Notes: a model not told the origin generated them from the letters alone. DNA of 64,000 bases from Gordonia polyisoprenivorans (GCF_017654315.1 NZ_CP072203.1:744001-808000); one strand, 5' to 3'. Shown: positions 45,126 through 53,646, numbered from the stretch's first letter. Program-made: numbers and translations.

Positions 45126-45944
45126 TCAGCGCAGCGGGAGCTCGGCGACGATCGAACCGGGAGACGTTGCGCCGGCGGCGGGTTCGACGCTGAAGCCCAA
45201 CGCCGTCGCGTCGCCGATATGGGGGATGACCGCAGTCGTCGACGGCGCGATGTCCTTGTCGGTCATCGTGCCGGCCAAGGTGGTGCCCTGCGGGCCGAGC
45301 AGCCACATCTGGTAGACGGTGCCGGGCTGGGGCGGCGGCACATCGTTCATCACGAGGACCGCTGCGTCGGCGCGCTCGGAGTAGGTCACCGACGCCCGAC
45401 CGGTGGCCACCGACCCGGAGCTCGTCCGAACGTCCTTGGCGCTGAACACCTTGGCTGCGGTGGGCTGTTCGGTGGTGGTCTTGCTCGACAGTCCACTGCC
45501 GATCGCCCATCCGATGGCTCCGACCGCGACGGCGACCACCGCGGCAGCAGCGAGATAGGCGATCCGACGTCCGGTCCGGGTGCCGTCGGGAACTGTCGCG
45601 GCACCGCCCGACGCCCCGGCCCCCGGGGCATCCGAGCGTGCGACGTCGTCGGTCGATCGCGGGCGGATCTCGCGGACCCCGGCGGTGGTCGGGCGAGCGG
45701 TGTCGCGGGCCTCGGCCGTGGCCGCAGCCAACAGCCGGGCACGCAGCTCGGCGGGCGGGGTCATGGCGGTCGACGCGCTGACCGAGGCCATCGTCTCCCG
45801 GGTCGCGGCCACGAGCGCGTCGAACTCCGCGCGCACCGCGTCGTCGGCCTGCGCACGCCGGCGTCGGACCGAGTCCAGTTCTGCCGGCGACAGGGCATCG
45901 AGTCCCATCAGCGGCGCCATCGCGAGCAACTCGTCGTCAGACAT
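45126..45944 (-). CDS. rskA: Anti-sigma-K factor
   Basis: A 272-residue RskA-like membrane protein. Residues ~1-120 are the cytoplasmic sigma-binding part (MSDDELLAMAPLMGLDALSP), one membrane helix follows at ~127-150 (IAYLAAAAVVAVAVGAIGWA), and the extracytoplasmic domain carries the RskA-typical PPPQPGTVYQMWLLGPQG and late VIPHIGDATALGFSVEPAAG. It overlaps sigK by eight bases, the conserved sigK-rskA arrangement. It holds SigK inactive until proteolysis releases it, as established for mycobacteria. Somewhat longer than the M. tuberculosis protein, mainly in the linker. Confidence 0.9.
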   Translation of the reverse strand: MSDDELLAMAPLMGLDALSPAELDSVRRRRAQADDAVRAEFDALVAATRETMASVSASTAMTPPAELRARLLAAATAEARDTARPTTAGVREIRPRSTDDVARSDAPGAGASGGAATVPDGTRTGRRIAYLAAAAVVAVAVGAIGWAIGSGLSSKTTTEQPTAAKVFSAKDVRTSSGSVATGRASVTYSERADAAVLVMNDVPPPQPGTVYQMWLLGPQGTTLAGTMTDKDIAPSTTAVIPHIGDATALGFSVEPAAGATSPGSIVAELPLR

Positions 45945-46701
45945 CCCGATCCCCCAGGCATTCCCGCAGACGCGCCAAACCGTCCCGGATGCGCGACTTG
46001 ATCGTCGGTAGGGCGACCGAGAGCTGCTCGGCGACCTCCCGGTACGTCAGCCCGCGGTAATACGCCAGCGACACCGACTCGCGCTGGATGTCGGTGAGAC
46101 TGCCCAGGCAGTTGATGACACGTTCACGTGCCTCACGGACCTCAACGGCGTCGGCGACCTGATCGAAGGCGATCGACGCCGTGGCCTGGCTGTAGGTGGT
46201 CTCCCGCCGATCGCCGGCGACCTCGGAGCGCACCCGATCGACCGCGCGTCGGTGCGCCAGGGTGATCAGCCAGCTCAACGCCGACCCGGCCGCCGGATCG
46301 AACTTGTCGGCCGACCGCCACACCTGCAGGAACACCTCCTGCGTGGTCTCCTCGCTGTATCCCGGATCGCGCAGAACGCGAAGAACCATGCCGTACACGC
46401 GATCCCCGGTCCGGTCATAGAACTCGGCGAAGGCCGCCGAGTCGCCGTCGGCGATCCGCGCCAGCAGATCCGGCAGTGCCGCATCCTCGCGGCCGTCGGT
46501 TGCCGTCACCTCGACGCCTCTGATCTCATCGCCGATCACCCTAACCCGCGGCAGGGGGGCACTCAACGATTCGGGTGCCCGGCTCGCCCGGAGAACACCC
46601 GGTGCGGTCGTCGACGGGCCGATCAACGGTGACACCGGGCGGCCTGCTGGCTGTGTCATGGTGCGGCCTGACGGCCGGGCCACCGCCAACCCGGCGGTCA
46701 T
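45937..46701 (-). CDS. sigK: ECF sigma factor SigK
   Basis: 254 residues if the ATG at 46701 is used; it overlaps the preceding stop as ATGA, like every other junction in the operon. ATG 46659 (240 residues) or a later start is possible, because the first ~70 residues are not conserved. The sigma-2 region is AAFAEFYDRTGDRVYGMVLR to EVFLQVWRSADKFD; sigma-4 is ALPTIKSRIRDGLARLREC. Gene order (FAD enzyme, DUF1365, ufaA1, DUF1295, sigK, rskA) equals M. tuberculosis Rv0449c-Rv0444c, which makes the identity secure. Confidence 0.9.
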   Translation of the reverse strand: MTAGLAVARPSGRTMTQPAGRPVSPLIGPSTTAPGVLRASRAPESLSAPLPRVRVIGDEIRGVEVTATDGREDAALPDLLARIADGDSAAFAEFYDRTGDRVYGMVLRVLRDPGYSEETTQEVFLQVWRSADKFDPAAGSALSWLITLAHRRAVDRVRSEVAGDRRETTYSQATASIAFDQVADAVEVREARERVINCLGSLTDIQRESVSLAYYRGLTYREVAEQLSVALPTIKSRIRDGLARLRECLGDRDV

Positions 46702-47555
46702 GGCGTAGCGCGGGAGTCGGCCGTTGGCGTCGACGAGGGCGGCAGCGGGAAGAAGTACGAGGTGCGTTGCTGGTACTCGGGATAGCCGGGTCGCGTGCTC
46801 ATCGACTTCTCCAGCAACCGGGCGCCGGTGGCGAATACGAGGAAGTAGGTCATCACCACCGGTGACAGGACGGTGAGGACGCCGGGACACGGGACGAGTG
46901 TGGGGCCGGTGGCCATCGCCCCCGATGTCGCCGCGAGCAGCCAGATTCCCCACCACACCGACGCGTCGCCGAAGTAGTTGGGGTGACGCGTCCACGCCCA
47001 GAGCCCGCGATCCATGATCGCGCCCTTGTTGGCGGGGTCGGCCTTGAAGGCGCGCAGTTGCGCATCGCCGATCGCCTCGAAGCACAGCCCGAGCGTGAAC
47101 AGTGCGATGCCGAGGCCGCCGACGATCCATGCGAGTGCGGGTGTGGGGCCGGCGACCGCCGACACCTGGATCGGCAGCGACACGAACCACTGCGCGGCCC
47201 CCTGCGTCGCGAAGATCTTGCGGGCGACGACCGCGAAACCGTTGCCGCCGGAACGTTCCAGCATCTCGGTGTAGCGCGGGTCCTCGCCCTTGCCCTTCGA
47301 TTTGCCCACCATGTGCCACGCCAGTCTCAGCCCCCACACGCTCACGCCGAGCGCGAGCAGCCAACGGCGCGTGGGGTCACCGCCGCCGAGAATCAGTGAC
47401 AGCCAGGCGACCGCGACGAATCCGAGGCCCCACGTGACGTCGACGACGTTGAAACGCCCGATGCGATAGCCGATCGCGAAGGTGATCGCCTGCATCACCG
47501 CGAGCAGGATCAGCGACGACAATGTCAGGATGAGGAATCCCGTCCAACCGGTCAT
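46698..47555 (-). CDS. DUF1295 membrane protein of the sigK operon
   Basis: 285 residues from the ATG at 47555. A multi-helix membrane protein of the DUF1295/steroid 5-alpha-reductase-like fold. The N-terminal helix is TGFLILTLSSLILLAVMQA, and the family signature GLWAWTRHPNYFGDASVWWG lies near residue 185, followed by RPGYPEYQQRTSYFFPLPP. Corresponds to M. tuberculosis Rv0446c by position. NAD(P)H-dependent lipid reduction is known for the wider fold, but the substrate is unknown. Its start overlaps the ufaA1 stop and its stop overlaps the sigK start. Confidence 0.88.
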   Translation of the reverse strand: MTGWTGFLILTLSSLILLAVMQAITFAIGYRIGRFNVVDVTWGLGFVAVAWLSLILGGGDPTRRWLLALGVSVWGLRLAWHMVGKSKGKGEDPRYTEMLERSGGNGFAVVARKIFATQGAAQWFVSLPIQVSAVAGPTPALAWIVGGLGIALFTLGLCFEAIGDAQLRAFKADPANKGAIMDRGLWAWTRHPNYFGDASVWWGIWLLAATSGAMATGPTLVPCPGVLTVLSPVVMTYFLVFATGARLLEKSMSTRPGYPEYQQRTSYFFPLPPSSTPTADSRATP

Positions 47556-48883
47556 GACCGCTCCCGGGAAGTCGTGTCGGCCGAGCCGCGGGTGAACAGC
47601 AACTGGTGGACGTCGAGGTATCCCGCCCGGAATCCGGCCTCGGAGTAAGCGAGATAGAACTGCCACATCCGCATGAAGGTGGAGTCGAAGCCGAGGTCGG
47701 CGATCCGGCGCCGGTGGGAATCGAAGCGTTCGCGCCAGAGCCTCAGCGTCTCGGCGTAGTGCGCGCCCATCGACAGCGAGTCGGTCAGCCGCAGCGTCGT
47801 GTGCTTGTCGGTGACGGCGCGTAGCGCGGGCAGCGAGGTGAGCTGACCGCCGGGGAAGATGTACTTGTGCACCCAGGTGTAGGTGTGGCGGGACGCGCGC
47901 ATGCGATCGTGCGGCATGGTGATGGCCTGGATCGCGACCTTCCCGCCGGGCGCGAGGATGCGGTCGATGGTGGAGAAGTATGTAGGCCAATACTTTTCGC
48001 CGACGGCCTCGATCATCTCGACCGACACGACGGCGTCGTAGGTGCCGTCGACCTCGCGGTAGTCGAGGAGATCGATCTGCACCTTGTCGGCGAACCCGGC
48101 GTCGGCGACGCGACGCAACGCCAGCTCGCGCTGCTCGGAGGACAGGGTGACCGAACGGACCGTGGCCCCGCGGGCCGCGGCGCGCAGGCACAGTTCGCCC
48201 CAGCCCGTTCCGATCTCGAGTAGGCGCGTGCCCTCCCCGACGCCGGCGAGGTCGAGCAGCCGGTCCACCTTACGACGCTGGGCGTCGGCGAGATCATCCC
48301 AGAGTGGGTGCAGCACGGCATGTTCGGCCGAGACCGCGGGGTCGGCGAACAGTGCGCTCGAATACGTAATCGTCTCGTCGAGGAAGGTGGCGAACAAGTC
48401 GTTGGACAGGTCGTAGTGGCGCGAGATGTTGGAGCGGGTGTTGGCCGTCGTGTTCTCTTCGTCCTCGGGGTGTTTCGGCAGCACCACCCGGCGCAGCGCC
48501 TGTAGGGGTCGGGGGACCAGTCGCGCGACCCGGGAGGCGAACGGGGTGAGGACGCCGACGAGGTCGTCGGTGCTCCAGTCGCCGGCCATGAAGGACTCGC
48601 CGAATCCGATCAACCCGTGGCACCCGACCCGTCGCGCGAAGTCGTTGGGGCGCCGAATGATCATGCGCGGCTGCACATCGTCGGTGCGGCGGCCGCCTCT
48701 AGTGCCGTCCGGATACTCGATGCGCACGTCGAGCCCGGCGGTGGCGTGCCGGAACAGCCAGGACGCCGCGGCGCCGCGGACCCGCGCGGATCGGCCGGTG
48801 GGGATCGCGGCGGCGTCGGGCCAGCGTCCGGCGTCGGGTGGGGTGACCTCGGAGTCGTCGGGCCGATGGATGGGGGTGCTCAT
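47552..48883 (-). CDS. ufaA1: Cyclopropane/methyl-branched fatty acid synthase-type methyltransferase
   Basis: 443 residues from the ATG at 48883. The N-terminal ~130 residues are the CFA-synthase accessory domain (GLIGFGESFMAGDWSTDDLV). The SAM-dependent methyltransferase domain follows: SNISRHYDLSNDLFATFLDE, LLEIGTGWGELCLRAA (SAM motif I) and VSVEMIEAVGEKYWPTYFST. C-terminal MRMWQFYLAYSEAGFRAG is typical. It adds a methylene or methyl group to unsaturated phospholipid acyl chains. Position equals M. tuberculosis Rv0447c (ufaA1), which is linked to tuberculostearic acid formation. Whether this copy makes cyclopropane or methyl branches cannot be read directly. Confidence 0.9.
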   Translation of the reverse strand: MSTPIHRPDDSEVTPPDAGRWPDAAAIPTGRSARVRGAAASWLFRHATAGLDVRIEYPDGTRGGRRTDDVQPRMIIRRPNDFARRVGCHGLIGFGESFMAGDWSTDDLVGVLTPFASRVARLVPRPLQALRRVVLPKHPEDEENTTANTRSNISRHYDLSNDLFATFLDETITYSSALFADPAVSAEHAVLHPLWDDLADAQRRKVDRLLDLAGVGEGTRLLEIGTGWGELCLRAAARGATVRSVTLSSEQRELALRRVADAGFADKVQIDLLDYREVDGTYDAVVSVEMIEAVGEKYWPTYFSTIDRILAPGGKVAIQAITMPHDRMRASRHTYTWVHKYIFPGGQLTSLPALRAVTDKHTTLRLTDSLSMGAHYAETLRLWRERFDSHRRRIADLGFDSTFMRMWQFYLAYSEAGFRAGYLDVHQLLFTRGSADTTSRERS

Positions 48884-49671
48884 CGGTGTCCTTTCGTCGC
48901 GGTGGAGGCGAGAGTGGAATGAACGAGATGATCGGGACGGGGTTGGACCGGGAGTCGGCGGGCCCATAATCCGATGCCCTGCAGTCGGATTCGGGCGGAG
49001 ACGACGAGCGGGGCGAGAGGCGTGCGCAGTTGGGCTCCGACGATCGCACGAGCCGTCGCCGGGCGGGCGTGCCCGGTCAGGGCGGCGACGAAGGGCCCGG
49101 CTCCCGGACGGTCGAGGATGATCGAGACCGACACGCGGCCTTGGTCATCCGGCTCGGGGACACGTAGCCGATAGCGGCCGGAGACGTCGTGGAACGGTGA
49201 GACGTAGAACTCCTTGTCCACCTCGGCCCGGCCGTCGGCGTCGGGCGTCACGATGTAGCAGTGACGCTCGCCGTAGGTGTTGTGCACCTCGGCCACCACA
49301 TGTGCGAGGGCGCCGTCGGCATCGTGGCACCAGAAGACGCTGAGCGGATTGAACGTGTATCCGGCGACGCGAGGCGAGAGCAGGGCGCACACCGGGCCGT
49401 CGGCGGGTGCGACACCCGCGCTGCGCAGATGACCGTCGAGACGCTGCCGCAGCGACTGTCCCGGCCGCATCGGCTCCGGGAAATGGTCGGCGGCCCGGAC
49501 ATCGGCGGCCAGGCGCAGCGGACCACGAAACCGGGGTGGTGCGTCGACATCGATGAGCCACGAACTGCTGCGGTAGGTGAACGTATGGCGCAGCGGTGAA
49601 CGCCGGGTGTGGGTGATGCGCGTGGCGACGACGGCCGGAAACCGGGTCGCGGGCGATGCCGGGCCGGTCAT
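48880..49671 (-). CDS. DUF1365 protein of the sigK operon
   Basis: A 263-residue DUF1365-family protein. Conserved features are RHTFTYRSSSWLIDVD near the N terminus, VAGYTFNPLSVFWCHDADG near residue 90, and HNTYGERHCYIV with KEFYVSPFHDVSGRYRLR. Its genes commonly accompany cyclopropane-synthase-like and amine-oxidase-like genes, as here and in M. tuberculosis Rv0448c, suggesting a lipid-modification role. The biochemical function is not established. ATGA overlaps couple it on both sides. Confidence 0.88.
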   Translation of the reverse strand: MTGPASPATRFPAVVATRITHTRRSPLRHTFTYRSSSWLIDVDAPPRFRGPLRLAADVRAADHFPEPMRPGQSLRQRLDGHLRSAGVAPADGPVCALLSPRVAGYTFNPLSVFWCHDADGALAHVVAEVHNTYGERHCYIVTPDADGRAEVDKEFYVSPFHDVSGRYRLRVPEPDDQGRVSVSIILDRPGAGPFVAALTGHARPATARAIVGAQLRTPLAPLVVSARIRLQGIGLWARRLPVQPRPDHLVHSTLASTATKGHR

Positions 49672-51038
49672 GTCGGATCATCCTGGAGAACAACGGATTC
49701 GGTGGCCACGCGGTGGAGGGAATCGGCCAGCCGCCGGGCGGCACGCTCGCCCGACGCCGCGCCGTCCTCGTGGAATCCCCACCCGTGGTAGGCGCCGGCG
49801 AATACGATGCGGTCGCTCCCGATGTCGGGGAGGAGTGCTTGTGCAGCAACCGATTCGGTGGTGTAGATCGGATGCTCGTAAGTCATCTCGGCGAGAATCG
49901 TCGATTCGTCGACGAGGTCGGTCCGGCCGAGGGTGACGAGCATGCGGGGGTCGGCGGTGGGCAGTCGCATCAGACGAGTCATGTCATAGGTGACGGCGAC
50001 GCCGGAGCCGTCGAGCGCGTCGGTCGGTGCGTGGTCGGCGCGGATCTGGTAATTCCACGACGCCCAGGCCCGGCGGGCGCGCGGCAGCAATGAGATATCG
50101 GTGTGTAGGACAGCGGGTTTCGCGCAGTAGGAGATGGCGCCCAGGACGCGTTGCTGTGCGGCGGTCGGGTGGTCGAGTGCGGTGAGGGCCTGATGCGGGT
50201 GGGTCGCGAGGACGACGGCGTCGAACTGCTCGGTGGGGTGACCGTCGGCGGTGACCGCGACATCGGTACCGAGATCCTCGACGGAGCGCACCGGCGCGCC
50301 GAGGTGGATGCGACCGCCATGGGCACGGAGGTGGTCGGCGACGGCGTCGACGTAGGTGATCGAACCGCCGACGACGGTCCGCCACGTGGGTGACCCGAAT
50401 ACTGACAGCATCCCGTGGTGGGAGAGGAAGGTGAACAGGTAGCGCGCCGGATAGGCCTGCGCGGTGCGCGCGTCACACGACCACACCGCGGCGATCAGCG
50501 GGAGCAGGAAGTTGTCGACGAAGTAGTCCGACAGTTCCTCGCGGGCGACGAACTCGGTGATCGGCTCGTCGGAGTCAGGGGTGTCGAGGACCTTGCGTGC
50601 CGCGCGATGGAAACGCACGACCTCGCCGAGCATCCACAGATAGCGGCCCCGGGTGAGGGTGCGCACTGTCGGGATGAGCCCCGAGAGACCCAGGGCTCCC
50701 GCGTACTCCAGACCGGTGCGTTCGGAGTGCACCGACATCGACATGTCGGTCTCCTGCGTCGGCACCGCGAGCTCGTCGAAGAGCCGTAGCAGAGTGGGAT
50801 AGGTGCGGTCGTTGTGGACGATGAACCCGGAGTCGACGGCGACGGTGCCGCCGGCCCCGGGCGGCGTGATCGAGTGTGTGTGGGCGTGGCCACCGAGACG
50901 GTGATCTGCCTCGTACAGGGTGACGTCGGCGTCGGCGGAGAGTCGGTAGGCGGCAACCAGACCCGCGACGCCACTGCCCACCACCGCGACTCGGTGGGGA
51001 CGGCCGGTGTGGGGTACCGGTGGACCCGAGGTTGTCAT
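49668..51038 (-). CDS. FAD-dependent amine oxidase-like oxidoreductase, first gene of the sigK operon
   Basis: 456 residues from the ATG at 51038. The FAD-binding motif RVAVVGSGVAGLVAAYRLS is at ~16-34, with EADHRLGGHAHTHS and VDSGFIVHNDRTYPTLLRLF after it. The C-terminal FAD motif is RIVFAGAYHGWGFHEDGAASGE. It belongs to the NAD(P)-binding amine oxidase/desaturase-like group and corresponds to M. tuberculosis Rv0449c. A role in fatty-acid modification with UfaA1 is likely. No ribosome-binding site is visible and a SigK-like promoter ends just before the ATG, so the mRNA may be leaderless. Confidence 0.88.
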   Translation of the reverse strand: MTTSGPPVPHTGRPHRVAVVGSGVAGLVAAYRLSADADVTLYEADHRLGGHAHTHSITPPGAGGTVAVDSGFIVHNDRTYPTLLRLFDELAVPTQETDMSMSVHSERTGLEYAGALGLSGLIPTVRTLTRGRYLWMLGEVVRFHRAARKVLDTPDSDEPITEFVAREELSDYFVDNFLLPLIAAVWSCDARTAQAYPARYLFTFLSHHGMLSVFGSPTWRTVVGGSITYVDAVADHLRAHGGRIHLGAPVRSVEDLGTDVAVTADGHPTEQFDAVVLATHPHQALTALDHPTAAQQRVLGAISYCAKPAVLHTDISLLPRARRAWASWNYQIRADHAPTDALDGSGVAVTYDMTRLMRLPTADPRMLVTLGRTDLVDESTILAEMTYEHPIYTTESVAAQALLPDIGSDRIVFAGAYHGWGFHEDGAASGERAARRLADSLHRVATESVVLQDDPT

Positions 51039-51045
51039 GCCCGAG

Positions 51046-51072
51046 GTTCGGACTCGACGGCCGTTTGGATGG
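51046..51072 (-). promoter_or_regulatory. Candidate SigK promoter of the sigK operon
   Basis: On the minus strand: CCATCC (51072-51067), 15 bases, CCGAAC (51051-51046), then seven bases to the ATG at 51038. I recall the mycobacterial SigK consensus as CCATCC...CCGAAT with a slightly longer spacer. The position implies a leaderless transcript and positive autoregulation. Confidence 0.5.
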
Positions 51073-51073
51073 G

Positions 51074-51496
51074 TCAGTACCGCTGCGGTGGGGGTGGGGC
51101 GGCGATGTAGCCGGCCTGCGGCTGGTCGGCGTCGACGATCTCGGCGCCGAGTGGCAACAGTGACAGCGGCACCATCTTGAAACTCGCGATGCCCAGCGGG
51201 ATGCCGATGATCGTCAGGCACATCGCGATGCCGGAGGTGATGTGCCCGATGGCCAGCCAGATCCCGGCGAAGATCAGCCAGATGATGTTGCCGATCGTCG
51301 ACGCCGCACCGGCCTGTGGTTTGCGCACGACGGTCCTCCCGAACGGCCACAGGGCGTAGTTGGCGATGCGGAAGGATGCGATGCCGAACGGGATCGTGAT
51401 GATCAGGATGCAGCAGATGATTCCGGCGACGACGTATCCGATCGCCATCCAGAACCCGCAGAGCACCAACCAGATGATGTTGAGGAGTGTGCGCAT
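51074..51496 (-). CDS. YccF-domain membrane protein
   Basis: 140 residues from the ATG at 51496. It holds two copies of the YccF domain, each with two helices: LNIIWLVLCGFWMAIGYVVA, IICCILIITIPFGIASFRIA, then GNIIWLIFAGIWLAIGHITS, GIAMCLTIIGIPLGIASFKM. The internal duplication is clear by eye. A short Pro/Gln tail ends the protein. YccF proteins are small inner-membrane proteins of unknown role. Its stop codon lies two bases from the -35 region of the candidate SigK promoter downstream. Confidence 0.85.
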   Translation of the reverse strand: MRTLLNIIWLVLCGFWMAIGYVVAGIICCILIITIPFGIASFRIANYALWPFGRTVVRKPQAGAASTIGNIIWLIFAGIWLAIGHITSGIAMCLTIIGIPLGIASFKMVPLSLLPLGAEIVDADQPQAGYIAAPPPPQRY

Positions 51497-51631
51497 ACGC
51501 CCATTGTCCGCTGTCGTGGATGATCGTGGTGCAACGTTGGGCAACCGTCGGCCGCCGTCACGCCGAACAGGGGGCCGCGGGGTATGCCCGATTTCATGCG
51601 TGGTGTCCTCGGCCCTGGCTAACCTGTGCGC

Positions 51632-51886
51632 ATGGCCCCGGACGCCGAGCGTGCACGTGTCACCGTGTGGTGGGTCATCACCACCGTCGTCCTGGTGATC
51701 CGCCTGCTCGCGACGATCGCGCTGATCCTGCTCGCCATCGGTTGGGCGGTCGCGGCGATCCGGGATTCGATGAACAACATTTTCTTGTGGCCGGCCGTCG
51801 GGAGTGCGGTCGCACTGCTGATCAGCACGTATCTCTACAGTTACCTGCGGGCGAGGTACCCGCGCCGCAACGCCTGGCTGCCCTGA
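51632..51886 (+). CDS. Small two-helix membrane protein
   Basis: 84 residues from the ATG at 51632. Two hydrophobic helices are visible, VTVWWVITTVVLVIRLLATI (extending to ~42) and FLWPAVGSAVALLISTYLYS (~50-70), with a basic C terminus (YLRARYPRRNAWLP). I do not recognise a family. It is monocistronic, between the divergent YccF gene and the GAF regulator. Codon composition matches the neighbours, which supports a real gene. Confidence 0.6.
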   Translation: MAPDAERARVTVWWVITTVVLVIRLLATIALILLAIGWAVAAIRDSMNNIFLWPAVGSAVALLISTYLYSYLRARYPRRNAWLP

Positions 51887-52015
51887 CCCCTCGGGTCGCG
51901 GTGACCCCTCGCGGGTGCATTCGACGTCGTTCGGGCTGATGACAAGGCCACCTGTAGCCCGCGTCACACCAGAGTTGGCATAATCGACCGCACAGAGGCA
52001 ATTGAGAGAAGACCT

Positions 52016-53296
52016 ATGACCGAACTCGGCTCGTCGCGCATCCGGCGTGCCTATGAGGATTTCCTCTCCGGCATCACACCGCCGTCCGACGCGGTGCGTT
52101 CGGTGGTGCGCGATTCGTGGTCGAGGTCGTTGTCGCGAGGGGTCGATCCGATCGAGGCGCTTCCCGAGGACGACACCAGCGCGAGCATGACGATGGCCGA
52201 GTTCACGCGATACCGCGAGGCCCATCCGATCACGTCGGTGCGCCCGCTCGTGCAGTCGTTGATGCTCGACGACATCGCCGACTCCGGCGTCGTCGTCGCC
52301 CTCACCGATCAGGTCGGCCGACTGCTGTGGGTCGAGGGCAGCACCGACGCCGTCGATCGGGCGAGCCGCATCAACTTCGTCGAGGGTTCGGTCTGGAGCG
52401 AGGACGTTGTCGGCACCAATGCCCCGGGCCTGGCGCTCGCGGTCGGCAAGGGTGTGCAGGTGATCGGCCCGGAACACTTCGCGGGCTCGGTGCAGGATTT
52501 CAGCTGTGCCGCCGCGCCCGTCCACGACCCGGTGACCGGACATGTCATCGGCGTCATCGACGTGACCGGCGGTCGTGAGGTGGCCGCACCGTTCGCCCTG
52601 GCCGCCGTCCGATCGGTGGTGGCCGCAGTCGAGCGTGAACTGCAGTCCCAGGCGGTCAACCTGGCCGACCCGGCGACCTTCGCATCTGCGGACAACGGCG
52701 ATGCGCGGCTGACGGTGTTGGGCGACGACGGTTATCGATGGCATCGGGAGGGCGATCCGGCCGGTGAGCGGACGCTCTCGCGCCGTCACGCCGAGATCCT
52801 GTTGCTGCTGCAGGAGTATCCCGAGGGTCTCAACACCGAACAACTCGCCATGCACCTGGCCGGCGACGGTATCGACCCGGTCACCGTGCGCGCCGAGATC
52901 TCGAGGCTGCGCCGTGATCTCGGCAACGACGTGGTCACCTCACGGCCGTACCGCCTGACCGTCGACATGACCTCCGACGTCGCCGACCTGCGCCGGCGTA
53001 TCGCCGAGCGCGGCGAACTGTCGTCGGTGATCGACGAACTCGGCCGCGGTGGACTGCTGGTGGAGTCGACGGCGCCGGGCATCGCCGAGATCTTCGAGGT
53101 GGTCCGTGAGGATGTGCGGTCACGGGTGATCGCCGAGGGAGATGTCGGGGCCCTGCGGACCTGGACGTCATCGATCCACGGTCGCGATGATCTCGTCGCG
53201 TGGCGTCGACTCGAGCACCGTCTCCCCGTGGGACATCCCGACCGTGCCGTGGTCGGCGGGCGAATCAGGTTGCTGGACAAGCGGTACGGGGTCTGA
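52016..53296 (+). CDS. GAF-domain regulator of the aldehyde dehydrogenase/DUF779 genes (probable)
   Basis: A 426-residue protein. Its GAF region (residues ~75-205: FVEGSVWSEDVVGTNAPGLA, VIGPEHFAGSVQDFSCAAAP, HVIGVIDVTG) is clearly related to that of the AcoR-like regulator at 12.2-14.0 kb. The rest differs: instead of AAA+ and Fis domains it has a winged-helix-like segment at ~250-325 (TLSRRHAEILLLLQEYPEGL, VTVRAEISRLRRDLGND). Proteins of this kind sit beside acetaldehyde dehydrogenase and DUF779 genes, which here follow at 54.0-56.0 kb. AGAGAAGACCT precedes the ATG. Confidence 0.82.
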   Translation: MTELGSSRIRRAYEDFLSGITPPSDAVRSVVRDSWSRSLSRGVDPIEALPEDDTSASMTMAEFTRYREAHPITSVRPLVQSLMLDDIADSGVVVALTDQVGRLLWVEGSTDAVDRASRINFVEGSVWSEDVVGTNAPGLALAVGKGVQVIGPEHFAGSVQDFSCAAAPVHDPVTGHVIGVIDVTGGREVAAPFALAAVRSVVAAVERELQSQAVNLADPATFASADNGDARLTVLGDDGYRWHREGDPAGERTLSRRHAEILLLLQEYPEGLNTEQLAMHLAGDGIDPVTVRAEISRLRRDLGNDVVTSRPYRLTVDMTSDVADLRRRIAERGELSSVIDELGRGGLLVESTAPGIAEIFEVVREDVRSRVIAEGDVGALRTWTSSIHGRDDLVAWRRLEHRLPVGHPDRAVVGGRIRLLDKRYGV

Positions 53297-53353
53297 CCCG
53301 GCCTATGGCGCGAGGCGTCCGAGGATGTGGCCACTCCGCGTCATGGCGCCTTG

Positions 53354-53437
53354 TACGAATACAGATTCCACGTGAGCGGGCCACCGACCCGAAAATCACG
53401 GCGTGTCGCGCCGGATCCGTGGAAGTTATATTTCGCG
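53354..53437. repeat. ~80-bp hairpin repeat element, copy B
   Basis: CGAATACAGATTCCAC at 53356-53371 is identical to the arm of copy A. The next ~27 bases (GTGAGCGGGCCACCGACCCG and on) follow copy A read in the opposite orientation with a few changes. The distal arm (GTGGAAGTTATATTTCG, 53419-53435) is degenerate. It lies in the gap between a convergent gene pair. Confidence 0.7.
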
Positions 53438-53454
53438 TCGGCGTTGCCGCGCCC

Positions 53455-53646
53455 TCAGGGCTGCGCGTCGGGCATCGAACCGATGAGTAGCAGCGCTGCC
53501 GAGATGGTGGTGACGATGCACAGCACCACGAGCAGCAGCCCGACGCCCAACGTGACGAGCGGGCGCGGTTCGGACTCGTCGCGAGCACCGGCCGTGCTGC
53601 GTTGCGCGGGATCATGTTGCGCGGGCTCATTCTGAGCGAGAACCAT
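53455..53646 (-). CDS. Small single-helix membrane protein
   Basis: 63 residues: a polar N terminus (MVLAQNEPAQHDPAQRSTAG) and one hydrophobic helix at ~31-56 (LVTLGVGLLLVVLCIVTTIS). AGAGGG lies about eleven bases before the ATG. No family is recognised. It is convergent with the GAF regulator, with hairpin copy B between them. It is short, so the call depends on the ribosome-binding site and plausible codon use; an artefact cannot be excluded. Confidence 0.5.
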   Translation of the reverse strand: MVLAQNEPAQHDPAQRSTAGARDESEPRPLVTLGVGLLLVVLCIVTTISAALLLIGSMPDAQP

